64,000 bases of DNA from Lutibacter oceani (lineage in GTDB: Bacteria; Bacteroidota; Bacteroidia; Flavobacteriales; Flavobacteriaceae). Each line of letters opens with the position of its first letter. The stretch's first letter is position 1. A program made the translations under genes and the position numbers. Of this stretch, positions 34,897 through 43,688 are shown piece after piece. The notes beneath the pieces are model-generated. The model searched no databases. It was given only the letters and a program-made list of their open reading frames with translations, and had not been told where the DNA came from. The stretch is from the NCBI RefSeq assembly GCF_003384935.1, contig NZ_QTTQ01000009.1, positions 1,054,001 through 1,118,000 on the forward strand, written 5' to 3'.

Positions 34897-36537
34897 ATGA
34901 GAATTTTAAAATCAATCTTAGTAGTAGCGTTAGTAGTTGCTACATTAACAAGTTGTAGTTCTGTAAAAAACATGGCAGTACCAACTATGGATACAGCAGT
35001 GTCAATGGCTGCAAAAAAAGGAACTGTAAGTGATGAACAATTTAACCATTGGGCACATGCAGATTTAGCAACAGACACTATACCTGGTATGAGTGTAGAT
35101 AAAGCGTATAAATTTTTAGAAGGTAAAAAAGGAGAAACAGTAATTGTAGCTGTTATTGATTCAGGAATTGATATTGAGCACGAAGACTTAAAAGATGTTC
35201 TTTGGACAAACCCTAAAGAAATTGCTGATAATAATATTGATGATGACAAAAATGGTTATGTTGATGATATTTATGGTTGGAATTTTTTAGGTGGAAACGG
35301 TGATGCTGCTCCAGAACAATTAGAAATTACGCGTATTGTTGCAGATTTAAACAGTCGTTTTGAAGGAAAAACAGCTGCAGATATTAGCGCAGAAGAAAAA
35401 GCAGATTTTGATAAATACCAAGAATATTTAGAAGCCTATAAAAAATCTTCAAGCAGACATTTTCAACAAATGGATCGTTTAGAGCAAATAGGAACAAATT
35501 TTTCAGCAGTTAAAACATTCCTTGGAAAAGAAGCCGTTTCTATTGAAGATTTACAAGCAGTAAAAACTGAAGATGAAGAATTACAAGCTCAAATAGGTGA
35601 TATTTTAGGTTTAATGGGTAGAGGTTTAGATGAAAAAGCATACTTGGAATATTATGATACTCAAAAGAAAAATAAAAACTACGATTTCGATTTTGATGGT
35701 AGAGCAATTGTAGGAGATAACCCTGAAGATATAACAGATGTTAAATATGGTAACCCTTTTGTAATAGGTTCAAAAGATGATGAATCGCATGGTACGCACG
35801 TTTCAGGAATTATTTTAGCCAAACGTAATAATGGAATAGGTTTAAACGGAGTTGCAAATAATGCAAAATTAATGTCAGTAAGAGCTGTTCCTGATGGAGA
35901 TGAGCGTGATAAAGATGTGGCTTTGGCTATTAGATATGCCGCTGATAACGGAGCAAAAGTTATAAACATGAGTTTTGGAAAGAGCTATTCTCCAAATCGT
36001 GAATGGGTAATTGATGCAATTAAATATGCTGAATCAAAAGATGTTTTATTAGTTCATGCTGCCGGTAACTCAAGTGAGAATATTGATGTAAGTGATAACT
36101 GGCCAAATGATTCTTTTGATAAAATTAATGAAGTTTCGGATAATGTTTTAACTGTTGGTGCAATGAGTGTAAATTACAATGAAAATTTACCGGCAACGTT
36201 TACAAATTATGGTCAAAAAAACGTTGATGTATTTGCTCCAGGTGTTCAAATTTACTCTACAGTTCCAAAAAATGAATATGCAAAATATAGCGGAACATCA
36301 ATGGCTTCTCCTGAAGTAGCAGGTGTTGCGGCATTAGTAAGATCTTATTATCCACAATTATCTGCAAGTCAGGTAAAACATATTATTATGAATTCAGGAA
36401 CTGAATTAGATATGGAAGTTTTAGTGCCAGGTAAAAAAGATGAAAAAATCAAATTTTCTAAATTATCTATTACAGGTAAAGTTGCAAATGCATACAATGC
36501 ATTAGTTTTAGCTGATAAAATGGTAAATAAAAGATAA
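34897..36537 (+). CDS. Subtilisin-like serine peptidase (S8), lipoprotein
   Basis: The 546-residue protein has a lipoprotein signal (lipobox TSC near 20). The catalytic triad is visible: Asp in VIAVIDSGIDIEHEDL-like sequence, His in DDESHGTHVSG and Ser in SGTSMASPEVAG. An insert of about 150 residues, rich in Glu, Lys and Ala, lies between Asp and His, a known feature of a Bacteroidota subtilase group. It probably digests protein at the cell surface or in the periplasm. A terminator follows. Confidence 0.92.
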   Translation: MRILKSILVVALVVATLTSCSSVKNMAVPTMDTAVSMAAKKGTVSDEQFNHWAHADLATDTIPGMSVDKAYKFLEGKKGETVIVAVIDSGIDIEHEDLKDVLWTNPKEIADNNIDDDKNGYVDDIYGWNFLGGNGDAAPEQLEITRIVADLNSRFEGKTAADISAEEKADFDKYQEYLEAYKKSSSRHFQQMDRLEQIGTNFSAVKTFLGKEAVSIEDLQAVKTEDEELQAQIGDILGLMGRGLDEKAYLEYYDTQKKNKNYDFDFDGRAIVGDNPEDITDVKYGNPFVIGSKDDESHGTHVSGIILAKRNNGIGLNGVANNAKLMSVRAVPDGDERDKDVALAIRYAADNGAKVINMSFGKSYSPNREWVIDAIKYAESKDVLLVHAAGNSSENIDVSDNWPNDSFDKINEVSDNVLTVGAMSVNYNENLPATFTNYGQKNVDVFAPGVQIYSTVPKNEYAKYSGTSMASPEVAGVAALVRSYYPQLSASQVKHIIMNSGTELDMEVLVPGKKDEKIKFSKLSITGKVANAYNALVLADKMVNKR

Positions 36538-36556
36538 GAAATTATAATATTCTGTT

Positions 36557-36588
36557 AAAAAACACACTCAATACGAGTGTGTTTTTTT
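36557..36588 (+). terminator. Intrinsic terminator after the subtilase gene
   Basis: AAAAAACACACTC / GAGTGTGTTTTTT with loop AATAC and a T run. Confidence 0.85.
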
Positions 36589-36636
36589 GTTTTATGTACT
36601 TATGATTATATTGCCAATTAGAAATTAAATTTACAA

Positions 36637-38472
36637 ATGAAAAGAATTTTAACCCTACTTTTTTTAATAACAACAACGTTACTTTTTTCACAGAACAATA
36701 CTAATTATTGGCAACAACATGTAGATTATACTATGGATGTTGATATTGATGTTGAAAATTTTCAATATAAAGGAACTCAAAAATTAGTCTATACAAACAA
36801 TTCACCTGATATTTTAAATCAAGTTTTTTATCATTTGTATTACAATGCATTTCAACCGGGAAGTGAAATGGATGCTAGGTTACAAGCTATTGTTGACCCG
36901 GATGGCAGAATGGTAACTAATATTGGAACTAGAGAAAACCCAATTTATGAAAGTAGAATTGCAAAATTACAACCAAATGAAATAGGATATTTAAAAGTAA
37001 CCTCATTAAAACAAAATGGAAAAAAAGTAAATTATTCTATTGAAGGTACAGTTTTAGAAGTTTCTTTAAATACACCAATTCAACCAGGAGAAAAAGTAAC
37101 ATTTGATATGACTTTTAATGGGCAATTACCTGTTCATATTAGAAGGGCAGGTAGAAATAACGAAGATGGTGTTGCCTTATCTATGGCGCAATGGTATCCT
37201 AAAATGGCCGAATACGATTTTGAAGGTTGGCAAGCACATCCATATATTGCTCGTGAGTTTCAAGGAGTTTGGGGAAATTTTGATGTAACGCTTCATATTG
37301 ATAAAAATTATACTGTTGGCGGTACAGGATATCTTCAGAATCCACAAGAAATAGGTCATGGATATGAGGATAAATCTAAACCATTAAATATTTCAAAAAG
37401 TGGAAAATTGGCTTGGCATTTTGTAGCACCAAATGTACATGATTTTACCTGGGCTGCTGATCCAAATTTTGCCCATGATATTCGTATTGCTGAAAATGGA
37501 ACCGCACTTCATTTTTTTTATAAAAATACAAATGAATACAAAAAAGCCTGGAAAAATGTACAACCATTTACAGAAAAAGCATTAATCTATTTTAATGAAA
37601 ATATAGGGGAATATCCATACAAACAATATTCAGTAATACAAGGAGGTGATGGAGGAATGGAATACGCTATGTGTACATTAATTACAGGTGGTAAAAGTTT
37701 AAATGAAATAGTTGGCACTGTATTTCACGAATTTGCACATTCTTGGTTTCAGCATATATTGGCAACAAATGAAAGTAAACATTCCTGGATGGATGAAGGT
37801 TTTACTTCATATATTTCAGCTTTGGCTTCGAATAAAATTTTAAGAAACGGAGACGGTAAACCGTCATCAAGAGGTTACAGAGGCTATTTTTACTTAGTAA
37901 ATAATGGTTTAGATGAACCGTTAACTACGCACGCCGATAGATTTAATACTAACAAGGCATTTGGCACAGGAAGCTATACAAAAGGAAGTATGTTTCTTAC
38001 GCAGTTAAATTATATTATGGGCGAGGAAAATGTAAAAAAAACTATAAAAAAGTATTTTGAAGATTTCAAATTTAAACATCCCACCCCAAATGATATAAAG
38101 CGAACTGCAGAGAAAGTCTCTGGAATTCAGTTAGATTGGTATTTAAATGAATGGATTGAAACGACACATACCATAGATTATGCTATAGCCAAAGTTGAAC
38201 AGAAAAGTATTACGTTAGCACGTGTTGGACAAATGCCAATGCCAATTGATTTAACGGTAACTTATAGTGATGGTACAACAGAAGATTTTAATATCCCTTT
38301 ACGAATGATGCGTGGTGAAAAACCAACTACAGCAACTATATTAAAGGATTGGACGTGGGCACATCCAACTTATACATTCTCAGTTAATAAAGAGATTAAA
38401 TCTGTACAAATTGATCCATCGGGTTTAATGGCTGATATTGATAAAGAAAATAATAATTTTTCTATAAAATAA
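36637..38472 (+). CDS. M1-family aminopeptidase-like metallopeptidase
   Basis: The 611-residue protein has a signal peptide (cleavage near FSQ). The zinc motif is VFHEFAHSWFQH with the third ligand Glu in SWMDEGFTSY 18 residues later, as in M1 peptidases. The exopeptidase-type GxMEN motif appears as GGDGGMEYAMC, so Asn is replaced by Tyr. The C-terminal part is beta-rich. It likely trims peptides in the periplasm, working with the nearby S8 and S9 peptidases. The altered GxMEN motif makes strict aminopeptidase activity less sure. Confidence 0.9.
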   Translation: MKRILTLLFLITTTLLFSQNNTNYWQQHVDYTMDVDIDVENFQYKGTQKLVYTNNSPDILNQVFYHLYYNAFQPGSEMDARLQAIVDPDGRMVTNIGTRENPIYESRIAKLQPNEIGYLKVTSLKQNGKKVNYSIEGTVLEVSLNTPIQPGEKVTFDMTFNGQLPVHIRRAGRNNEDGVALSMAQWYPKMAEYDFEGWQAHPYIAREFQGVWGNFDVTLHIDKNYTVGGTGYLQNPQEIGHGYEDKSKPLNISKSGKLAWHFVAPNVHDFTWAADPNFAHDIRIAENGTALHFFYKNTNEYKKAWKNVQPFTEKALIYFNENIGEYPYKQYSVIQGGDGGMEYAMCTLITGGKSLNEIVGTVFHEFAHSWFQHILATNESKHSWMDEGFTSYISALASNKILRNGDGKPSSRGYRGYFYLVNNGLDEPLTTHADRFNTNKAFGTGSYTKGSMFLTQLNYIMGEENVKKTIKKYFEDFKFKHPTPNDIKRTAEKVSGIQLDWYLNEWIETTHTIDYAIAKVEQKSITLARVGQMPMPIDLTVTYSDGTTEDFNIPLRMMRGEKPTTATILKDWTWAHPTYTFSVNKEIKSVQIDPSGLMADIDKENNNFSIK

Positions 38473-38496
38473 ATTATTAATTTAAAAGACATGTAT

Positions 38497-38529
38497 AGCC
38501 TTTTGAATTTATTTTTAAGAGGCTTTTTT
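38497..38529. terminator. Terminator between the M1 peptidase and ywbE
   Basis: AGCCTTTT / AAGAGGCT with G-U pairing and a T run, between convergent genes. Confidence 0.6.
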
Positions 38530-38625
38530 AGTGAAATCTATTAGTAATTACGACAAAAGAGATATTAAATAGGTCGAATTTCAGTTTAATTTAGGTGAAC
38601 TTATAAAAATATAATTCGATATAAG

Positions 38626-38832
38626 TCATGTAATTACATTTTTAACGCGACCAACCTCACCGGTTTCAAGCATCACTTTTATTCCATGTGGATGGTTTAG
38701 GGAATTAGTAAGAATTCTTTTAACAAACCCTTCCGTTAATTCACCACTGCGTTGGTGGTTTTTTTGAACAATTTCAACTTCAGAACCTATTTGGATGTTT
38801 TTTCTAAAGTTTCCGCTTATTTTGTTTTCCAT
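38626..38832 (-). CDS. ywbE: YwbE-family protein (DUF2196)
   Basis: The 68-residue basic protein has the YwbE features IGSEVEIVQKNHQRSGELTEG and NHPHGIKVMLE with a small beta-barrel-like pattern. The function of the family is unknown. It converges with the M1 peptidase. A TATCTTTG promoter element sits at 38871-38878 on the minus strand, right after the stop of the PepSY gene. Confidence 0.88.
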   Translation of the reverse strand: MENKISGNFRKNIQIGSEVEIVQKNHQRSGELTEGFVKRILTNSLNHPHGIKVMLETGEVGRVKNVIT

Positions 38833-38870
38833 ATTGAAATTTTTACCAAAAAAGACAAATAATTAATAAC

Positions 38871-38878
38871 CAAAGATA
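38871..38878 (-). promoter_or_regulatory. Promoter -7 element of ywbE
   Basis: TATCTTTG on the minus strand fits TAnnTTTG, 38 bases upstream of the ywbE start. Confidence 0.45.
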
Positions 38879-38879
38879 A

Positions 38880-39452
38880 CTAAGTGTTTCTCTTTCTCTG
38901 TTTTTTAAGTCTTTTTGGCCCGTACCAAAGCCAAAAACCTGTTATTGTAAACAGTAATAAAGCTATCCCCATTATTGAAGTATAAATTAACTTAAATGGT
39001 TTTGTTGAGGTATTAAACCAAGTATCTAATATTGTTCCATCGTGTAAATCTTCTATAAAATCTGAATATCTTTTTCCTAAGTTTAATAAATCACCGGTTG
39101 CTCCATCAAGTTGAACTTCCCAATTGTGTTTTTCAAACACAAACTTTACAATTCCTTTATTTTTGCGAATATCAATTCTATCAAGTTCAAGAGAAATATT
39201 TGGAGCAATAGAATCTTGTAAAATTTTACAGGCATTTTTATGCAAGCTATCAATAGGTAACCACTCACTTAATTCTACTGATGTACCTTGTTGATTTTTA
39301 GGTATAATAAGTTCGTTACTATTATTTTTCCAGCCTAATAAAATTCCTGTTACTGCTATAAAAAAGAAAAATATAAAAAGCATAGCACCAGTTGTTCTGT
39401 GTATTTTTCTAAAAATTCTTAAAATTTTTGCTTGTGTTTGTCTAGAGTTCAA
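38880..39452 (-). CDS. PepSY-associated membrane protein
   Basis: The 190-residue protein has membrane segments at about 20-42 and 155-177, enclosing a periplasmic PepSY-like domain of about 110 residues (KFVFEKHNWEVQLDGATGDLL). The segment FIEDLHDGTILDTWFNT is typical of short PepSY-TM proteins tied to iron reduction or uptake. Metal ligands cannot be confirmed. It follows the LysE gene by 26 bases on the same strand. Confidence 0.8.
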   Translation of the reverse strand: MNSRQTQAKILRIFRKIHRTTGAMLFIFFFFIAVTGILLGWKNNSNELIIPKNQQGTSVELSEWLPIDSLHKNACKILQDSIAPNISLELDRIDIRKNKGIVKFVFEKHNWEVQLDGATGDLLNLGKRYSDFIEDLHDGTILDTWFNTSTKPFKLIYTSIMGIALLLFTITGFWLWYGPKRLKKQRKRNT

Positions 39453-39478
39453 TTTTTCAAAAAATATAGTAGGTTATT

Positions 39479-40162
39479 TTAATTAGTTGTTTCAACTTTA
39501 TCAATTACGTTATCAATATTAAGTCGTTCTTTAGGAAGAAATCCTTTTAGAATTAGTACAACACCAAACACTATTAATAAAATTCCCATTGCACGTTTTA
39601 TTTTATATGTTACAGAAGGAGTTAAGTATTTTTTAAGCTGTTTTGCGAGGGTTATTTTTCCAATATCAGTAATAAAATAACTTAATAAAATAACTGAAAA
39701 GTAATTAAATATTTTCCCAGCATTCATTTGTAAGTTAGAACCAATAACTACAATCATACCTAACCAAAATGCTAAAACACCAATATTGATAAAATTTAAT
39801 AAAAAGCCCTTAATAAAAAGTTTAGGGTAATTTGTTTTTTCAGGAAGTACTAAGGTTTCATCTTGAACCACTCTTTTTTGACTTTTATCTAAAAAGGTAA
39901 TTATACCGTAAACCAATAAAATTAAACCACCAATATAAAAAAGCCGCGGATCATCTTTTATGCGTTCCAATAAACTTTTACTCCCATAATAGGCTATTAA
40001 AATAAAGGTTATATCACCTAAAATTACGCCTAAATCAAAAGCTATTGCAGCACGTGCACCTTTTATAATACTGGTTTGAATGAGCATAAAAAATACAGGA
40101 CCAATCATAAAGGCTAGAAAAAACCCAATGAGTACTGCTTCTTTAATTTCATCAAATGCCAT
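39479..40162 (-). CDS. LysE-family exporter
   Basis: The 227-residue protein has about six membrane segments. It starts with AFDEIKEAVLIGFFLAFMIGPVFF and includes GARAAIAFDLGVILGD, both typical of the LysE/RhtB superfamily. It may export an amino acid or similar metabolite. It lies 38 bases after the reductase gene on the same strand. The substrate is not readable. Confidence 0.85.
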   Translation of the reverse strand: MAFDEIKEAVLIGFFLAFMIGPVFFMLIQTSIIKGARAAIAFDLGVILGDITFILIAYYGSKSLLERIKDDPRLFYIGGLILLVYGIITFLDKSQKRVVQDETLVLPEKTNYPKLFIKGFLLNFINIGVLAFWLGMIVVIGSNLQMNAGKIFNYFSVILLSYFITDIGKITLAKQLKKYLTPSVTYKIKRAMGILLIVFGVVLILKGFLPKERLNIDNVIDKVETTN

Positions 40163-40200
40163 ATATTATTTTTTTATAAAAAGTGAAATTACTTTAAATT

Positions 40201-41256
40201 TTAAACATCATCGTAATCTATAGTAATTTTTTCTGTAGTTGGGTGCGCCTGACAGGTTAAAATTAAACCCTCATTAACTTCTTCGTTAGATAAAATAGCG
40301 TTTTTATCCATTACTGCTTTACCTTCAATAACTTTCCCCAAACAACTACTGCAAATACCACCTTGACAAGAATATGGAGCATCTAATCCTTCTTTTAATG
40401 CGGCAGTTAAAATGGTTGTTTTTGAATCCATTTCAAAAGTAGTTTCTTCATCATCTACAATTACTGTAATTTTACAAGTTCCTTCAAAAGTTTCCGTAGT
40501 TTTAGTTTCATCAGTAACAGGAACAGAAAATAATTCGAAATGAATGTTTTTTTCAGTTAAACCATAGCTAATTAAAGTTTCTTTTGCGGTTTTAATCATA
40601 GCTTCAGGTCCGCATAAAAAAGCATTATCAAAAGTTATATTTTTAAATTTATTTTTTATTACAAAGTTTATATTTCCACTATCAATCCTTCCAAAAAGTG
40701 CATTTTCTTGTTCTTCTCGGCTATATACATATTGTATATTTAATTTATTAGGATAGTTGTTTTGTAAACTTTCTATTTCGTTTTTAAAAATAGTTTCAGC
40801 AACTGTTTTATTTCCATAAATAAGTGTAAAAGTACTGTTAGGTTCTTCCGTTAAAGTGGCTTTAACCATTGCCATAATTGGTGTAATTCCACTTCCTGCT
40901 GCAATTCCAATATAATTTTTAGCATTAGTTGCTGCAGTTTCTAATACAAATTTTCCTTCGGGTTTTGAAACTTCTAATATATCACCCTCTTTTAAAATTG
41001 TAGTTGCAAAAACAGAGAATGTACCATTATCAACTGCTTTAACGGCAATACGAAGTTCGCCACTATTTGGTGCTGAACAAATAGAATATGCTCTTCGTAA
41101 TTCCTCTCCTGCAATTGATTTTTTAATATTTAAATAGTGACCGGCTTTAAATTTAAATTCGTGTTTAAGTTCAGTTGGAATATCAAATAAAATTGAAACA
41201 GTATTTTGGGTTTCTTTTTTTATTTCTTTTATGGTAAGCTTGTGAAATTTCGACAT
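40201..41256 (-). CDS. FAD/NAD reductase with C-terminal [2Fe-2S] ferredoxin domain
   Basis: ATG 41256 was chosen over an upstream TTG and gives 351 residues. The FAD-binding barrel has RRAYSICSAP, the nucleotide-binding domain has GIAAGSGITPIMAM and FLCGPEAMI. The C-terminal plant-type ferredoxin domain has CQGGICSSCLG and a distant Cys in LTCQAHP. This is the PaaE/phenylacetate-oxygenase reductase architecture. No oxygenase subunits are adjacent, so it may serve another oxygenase or desaturase elsewhere. Confidence 0.9.
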   Translation of the reverse strand: MSKFHKLTIKEIKKETQNTVSILFDIPTELKHEFKFKAGHYLNIKKSIAGEELRRAYSICSAPNSGELRIAVKAVDNGTFSVFATTILKEGDILEVSKPEGKFVLETAATNAKNYIGIAAGSGITPIMAMVKATLTEEPNSTFTLIYGNKTVAETIFKNEIESLQNNYPNKLNIQYVYSREEQENALFGRIDSGNINFVIKNKFKNITFDNAFLCGPEAMIKTAKETLISYGLTEKNIHFELFSVPVTDETKTTETFEGTCKITVIVDDEETTFEMDSKTTILTAALKEGLDAPYSCQGGICSSCLGKVIEGKAVMDKNAILSNEEVNEGLILTCQAHPTTEKITIDYDDV

Positions 41257-41276
41257 AATCAATTATTTAATGAGTA

Positions 41277-41284
41277 CAAAAGTA
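41277..41284 (-). promoter_or_regulatory. Promoter -7 element of the reductase gene
   Basis: TACTTTTG on the minus strand fits TAnnTTTG, about 20 bases before the ATG at 41256. Confidence 0.45.
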
Positions 41285-41385
41285 GTTAAACTTTGTCTAA
41301 TTAATTTTTAATTAGCTTACTTTTACCTGTAACAAATCAGTCTAAAAACATACTTATTAACCACAAAGTCATAAAATCAAACCAA

Positions 41386-42864
41386 ATGATTAAATATTTT
41401 ATAAATTTTCAGTGGAAACAATTTTTTCGTTCATCATATTGGCAAAAAAGTATTGCTTTAAATATTTTAATGGCTTTTTTAGCAATTTATTTTATGCTAA
41501 CATTCCTTGTTTTAGGAATTAGTATATACCCTTTATTAAAAAAACAATTTCCAGAATCGGATCCATTAATTTTAGTAAATGGTTTTTTGTTTTATTGGTT
41601 TTTAGGCGATTTATTAATGCGATTTTTTCTTCAAAAATTACCAGTAATAAATATAAAACCATTCTTGGTTTTACCCATTAAACGAAGTAAAATATTAAAT
41701 TATGTATTGGGAAAATCGGCTGTTTCATTTTTTAATTTTTTACCACTTTTTGCAATAATTCCTTTTGGAATTATTTTAATTTTTGAAGATTATAGCACAA
41801 CAACTGCTATAGTTTGGATGGTATTAATGTACGTTTGTACTTTAATTATAAACTTTTTAAATTTTATTATAGAAGCAAAATCAGCAGAAACAGAATTATC
41901 TTTTTTACCAATAATTGCAATTGCTTCTGGGTTATTTGCCTTAAACTATTTTGAAATTATTTCGTTTTCAACATTATTAGCAAATGGTATAAATGCCGTA
42001 ACTGCCAATCCAATTTTAGTACTTGTCCCTGTATTAATATTAGTTGGATTGTACTTTATAAATTACACCGCATTAAAAGAAAAATTATATGTAGATGGTT
42101 CATTAAAAGCAAAAACAGAAACAGCAACAACTACAGATTTGGCTTGGACTCGAAGGTTTGGAGATATTGCACCATTTTTACAATTAGATTTAAAATTACT
42201 TTGGAGAAATAAACGTCCGCGTTCTTCCATTTTTATTGTTGTAATTGGGTTACTTTATGGGTTGTTTTTTTACCCAAATCCAATTTATAAAGAAATGGTT
42301 CCAATGTTTGTTTTTGTTGGAATATTTGTAACAGGTATTTTTATGATCAACTTTGGGCAATTTATTCCGGCTTGGGATAGTGGTTATTACAAGTTATTAA
42401 TGAGTCAGAACATTAAGTACAAAGAGTATCTAAATTCAAAATTTTCATTAATGATAATTAGTGCCATTGTAATGTTTATATTAAGTATTCCGTATGTTTA
42501 TTTTGGGTGGAAAATTTTAGCAATTCATTTTGCTGCAATGGTTTATAACATTGGAATAAATTCGCATATTCTATTATTTGGAGGCTCTTTTAACAGAAAA
42601 AAAATAGATTTAACACAACGCGCCGCATTTAACTATCAAGGTACAGGAGCTGTACAATGGCTTATTGGATTTCCGTTATTGTTAATTCCAATTCTACTAT
42701 TTTACGTGCCTTATTATTTTATCAATTTTGAAGCAGGTATTGCCACCTTAATTATTTTAGGAGGAATCGGGATAATATTTCATCAAAAGTTAATGAGTTT
42801 TATAACAAAACAGTATTTAAATTCAAAACACAAAATGATTAGTGCTTTTGACCAAAATAATTAA
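41386..42864 (+). CDS. DUF5687 family ABC exporter permease
   Basis: The 492-residue protein has about 11-12 membrane helices and a central cytoplasmic loop (AKTETATTTDLAWTRRFG). It resembles the Bacteroidota permease family DUF5687. The adjacent ATPase gene, 36 bases downstream, makes it the membrane half of an exporter. No substrate can be proposed. Confidence 0.82.
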   Translation: MIKYFINFQWKQFFRSSYWQKSIALNILMAFLAIYFMLTFLVLGISIYPLLKKQFPESDPLILVNGFLFYWFLGDLLMRFFLQKLPVINIKPFLVLPIKRSKILNYVLGKSAVSFFNFLPLFAIIPFGIILIFEDYSTTTAIVWMVLMYVCTLIINFLNFIIEAKSAETELSFLPIIAIASGLFALNYFEIISFSTLLANGINAVTANPILVLVPVLILVGLYFINYTALKEKLYVDGSLKAKTETATTTDLAWTRRFGDIAPFLQLDLKLLWRNKRPRSSIFIVVIGLLYGLFFYPNPIYKEMVPMFVFVGIFVTGIFMINFGQFIPAWDSGYYKLLMSQNIKYKEYLNSKFSLMIISAIVMFILSIPYVYFGWKILAIHFAAMVYNIGINSHILLFGGSFNRKKIDLTQRAAFNYQGTGAVQWLIGFPLLLIPILLFYVPYYFINFEAGIATLIILGGIGIIFHQKLMSFITKQYLNSKHKMISAFDQNN

Positions 42865-42900
42865 ACGACTAAATATTTCAATAAATTAAAGATTATAATA

Positions 42901-43596
42901 ATGATAAAATCTACAGAACTTTCAAAAAAATACGGAGAAAATATAGTTTTAAATATAACATCTTTAGAAATACCAAAAGGGCAGGCATTTGGTTTAGTTG
43001 GAAATAATGGTGCTGGAAAAACCACTTATTTTAATTTATTGTTAGACCTTATAAAACCAACAACCGGAAGCGTAACTAATAATAATATTCAAGTTAATAA
43101 AAGTGAAGATTGGAAACCATTTACGGCTGCTTTTATTGATGAAAGCTTTTTAATTGGCTATTTAACTCCTGAAGAATATTTTTATTTTATTGGTGAATTA
43201 CGAGGAATGAATAAAGCAGATATCGATACTTTTTTAGGGCAATTCACAGAAATTTTTAATGATGAAATATTAGGCGGGAAAAAATATTTAAGAGATTTGT
43301 CTAAAGGAAATCAGAAAAAGGCAGGAATTGTTGCGGCATTAATTGGAAACCCAGAAGTTATAATTTTAGATGAGCCATTCGCAAATTTAGATCCAACAAC
43401 ACAAATTAGACTTAAAAAACTACTAAGAGATTTAACTAAAAATAGCAATGCTACCATTTTAATTTCAAGCCATGATTTAGGCCATATAACCGAAGTTTGC
43501 GAACGAATTGTTGTGCTGGATAAAGGAAGCATTGTAAAAGATATTAAAACTTCTGAAGAAACTTTAAAAGAGTTAGAGGCGTATTTTTCTGTGTAA
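42901..43596 (+). CDS. ABC transporter ATP-binding protein
   Basis: The 231-residue ATPase has Walker A GNNGAGKTT at about 35-43, the signature region DLSKGNQKK, Walker B VIILDEPFANLDP and the switch His in LISSHDL. It pairs with the permease just upstream and looks like the NatA/Ccm-type single-domain exporter ATPases. The signature LSKGN deviates from LSGGQ, as in that group. Confidence 0.92.
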   Translation: MIKSTELSKKYGENIVLNITSLEIPKGQAFGLVGNNGAGKTTYFNLLLDLIKPTTGSVTNNNIQVNKSEDWKPFTAAFIDESFLIGYLTPEEYFYFIGELRGMNKADIDTFLGQFTEIFNDEILGGKKYLRDLSKGNQKKAGIVAALIGNPEVIILDEPFANLDPTTQIRLKKLLRDLTKNSNATILISSHDLGHITEVCERIVVLDKGSIVKDIKTSEETLKELEAYFSV

Positions 43597-43688
43597 GTTA
43601 TTTAAATACACATTATTTTGTATTTTTACAAACCTTTAACAATAATTACACTAAGTATAAGTTAAGAGGTTAGTAAAAATAAACTCTA

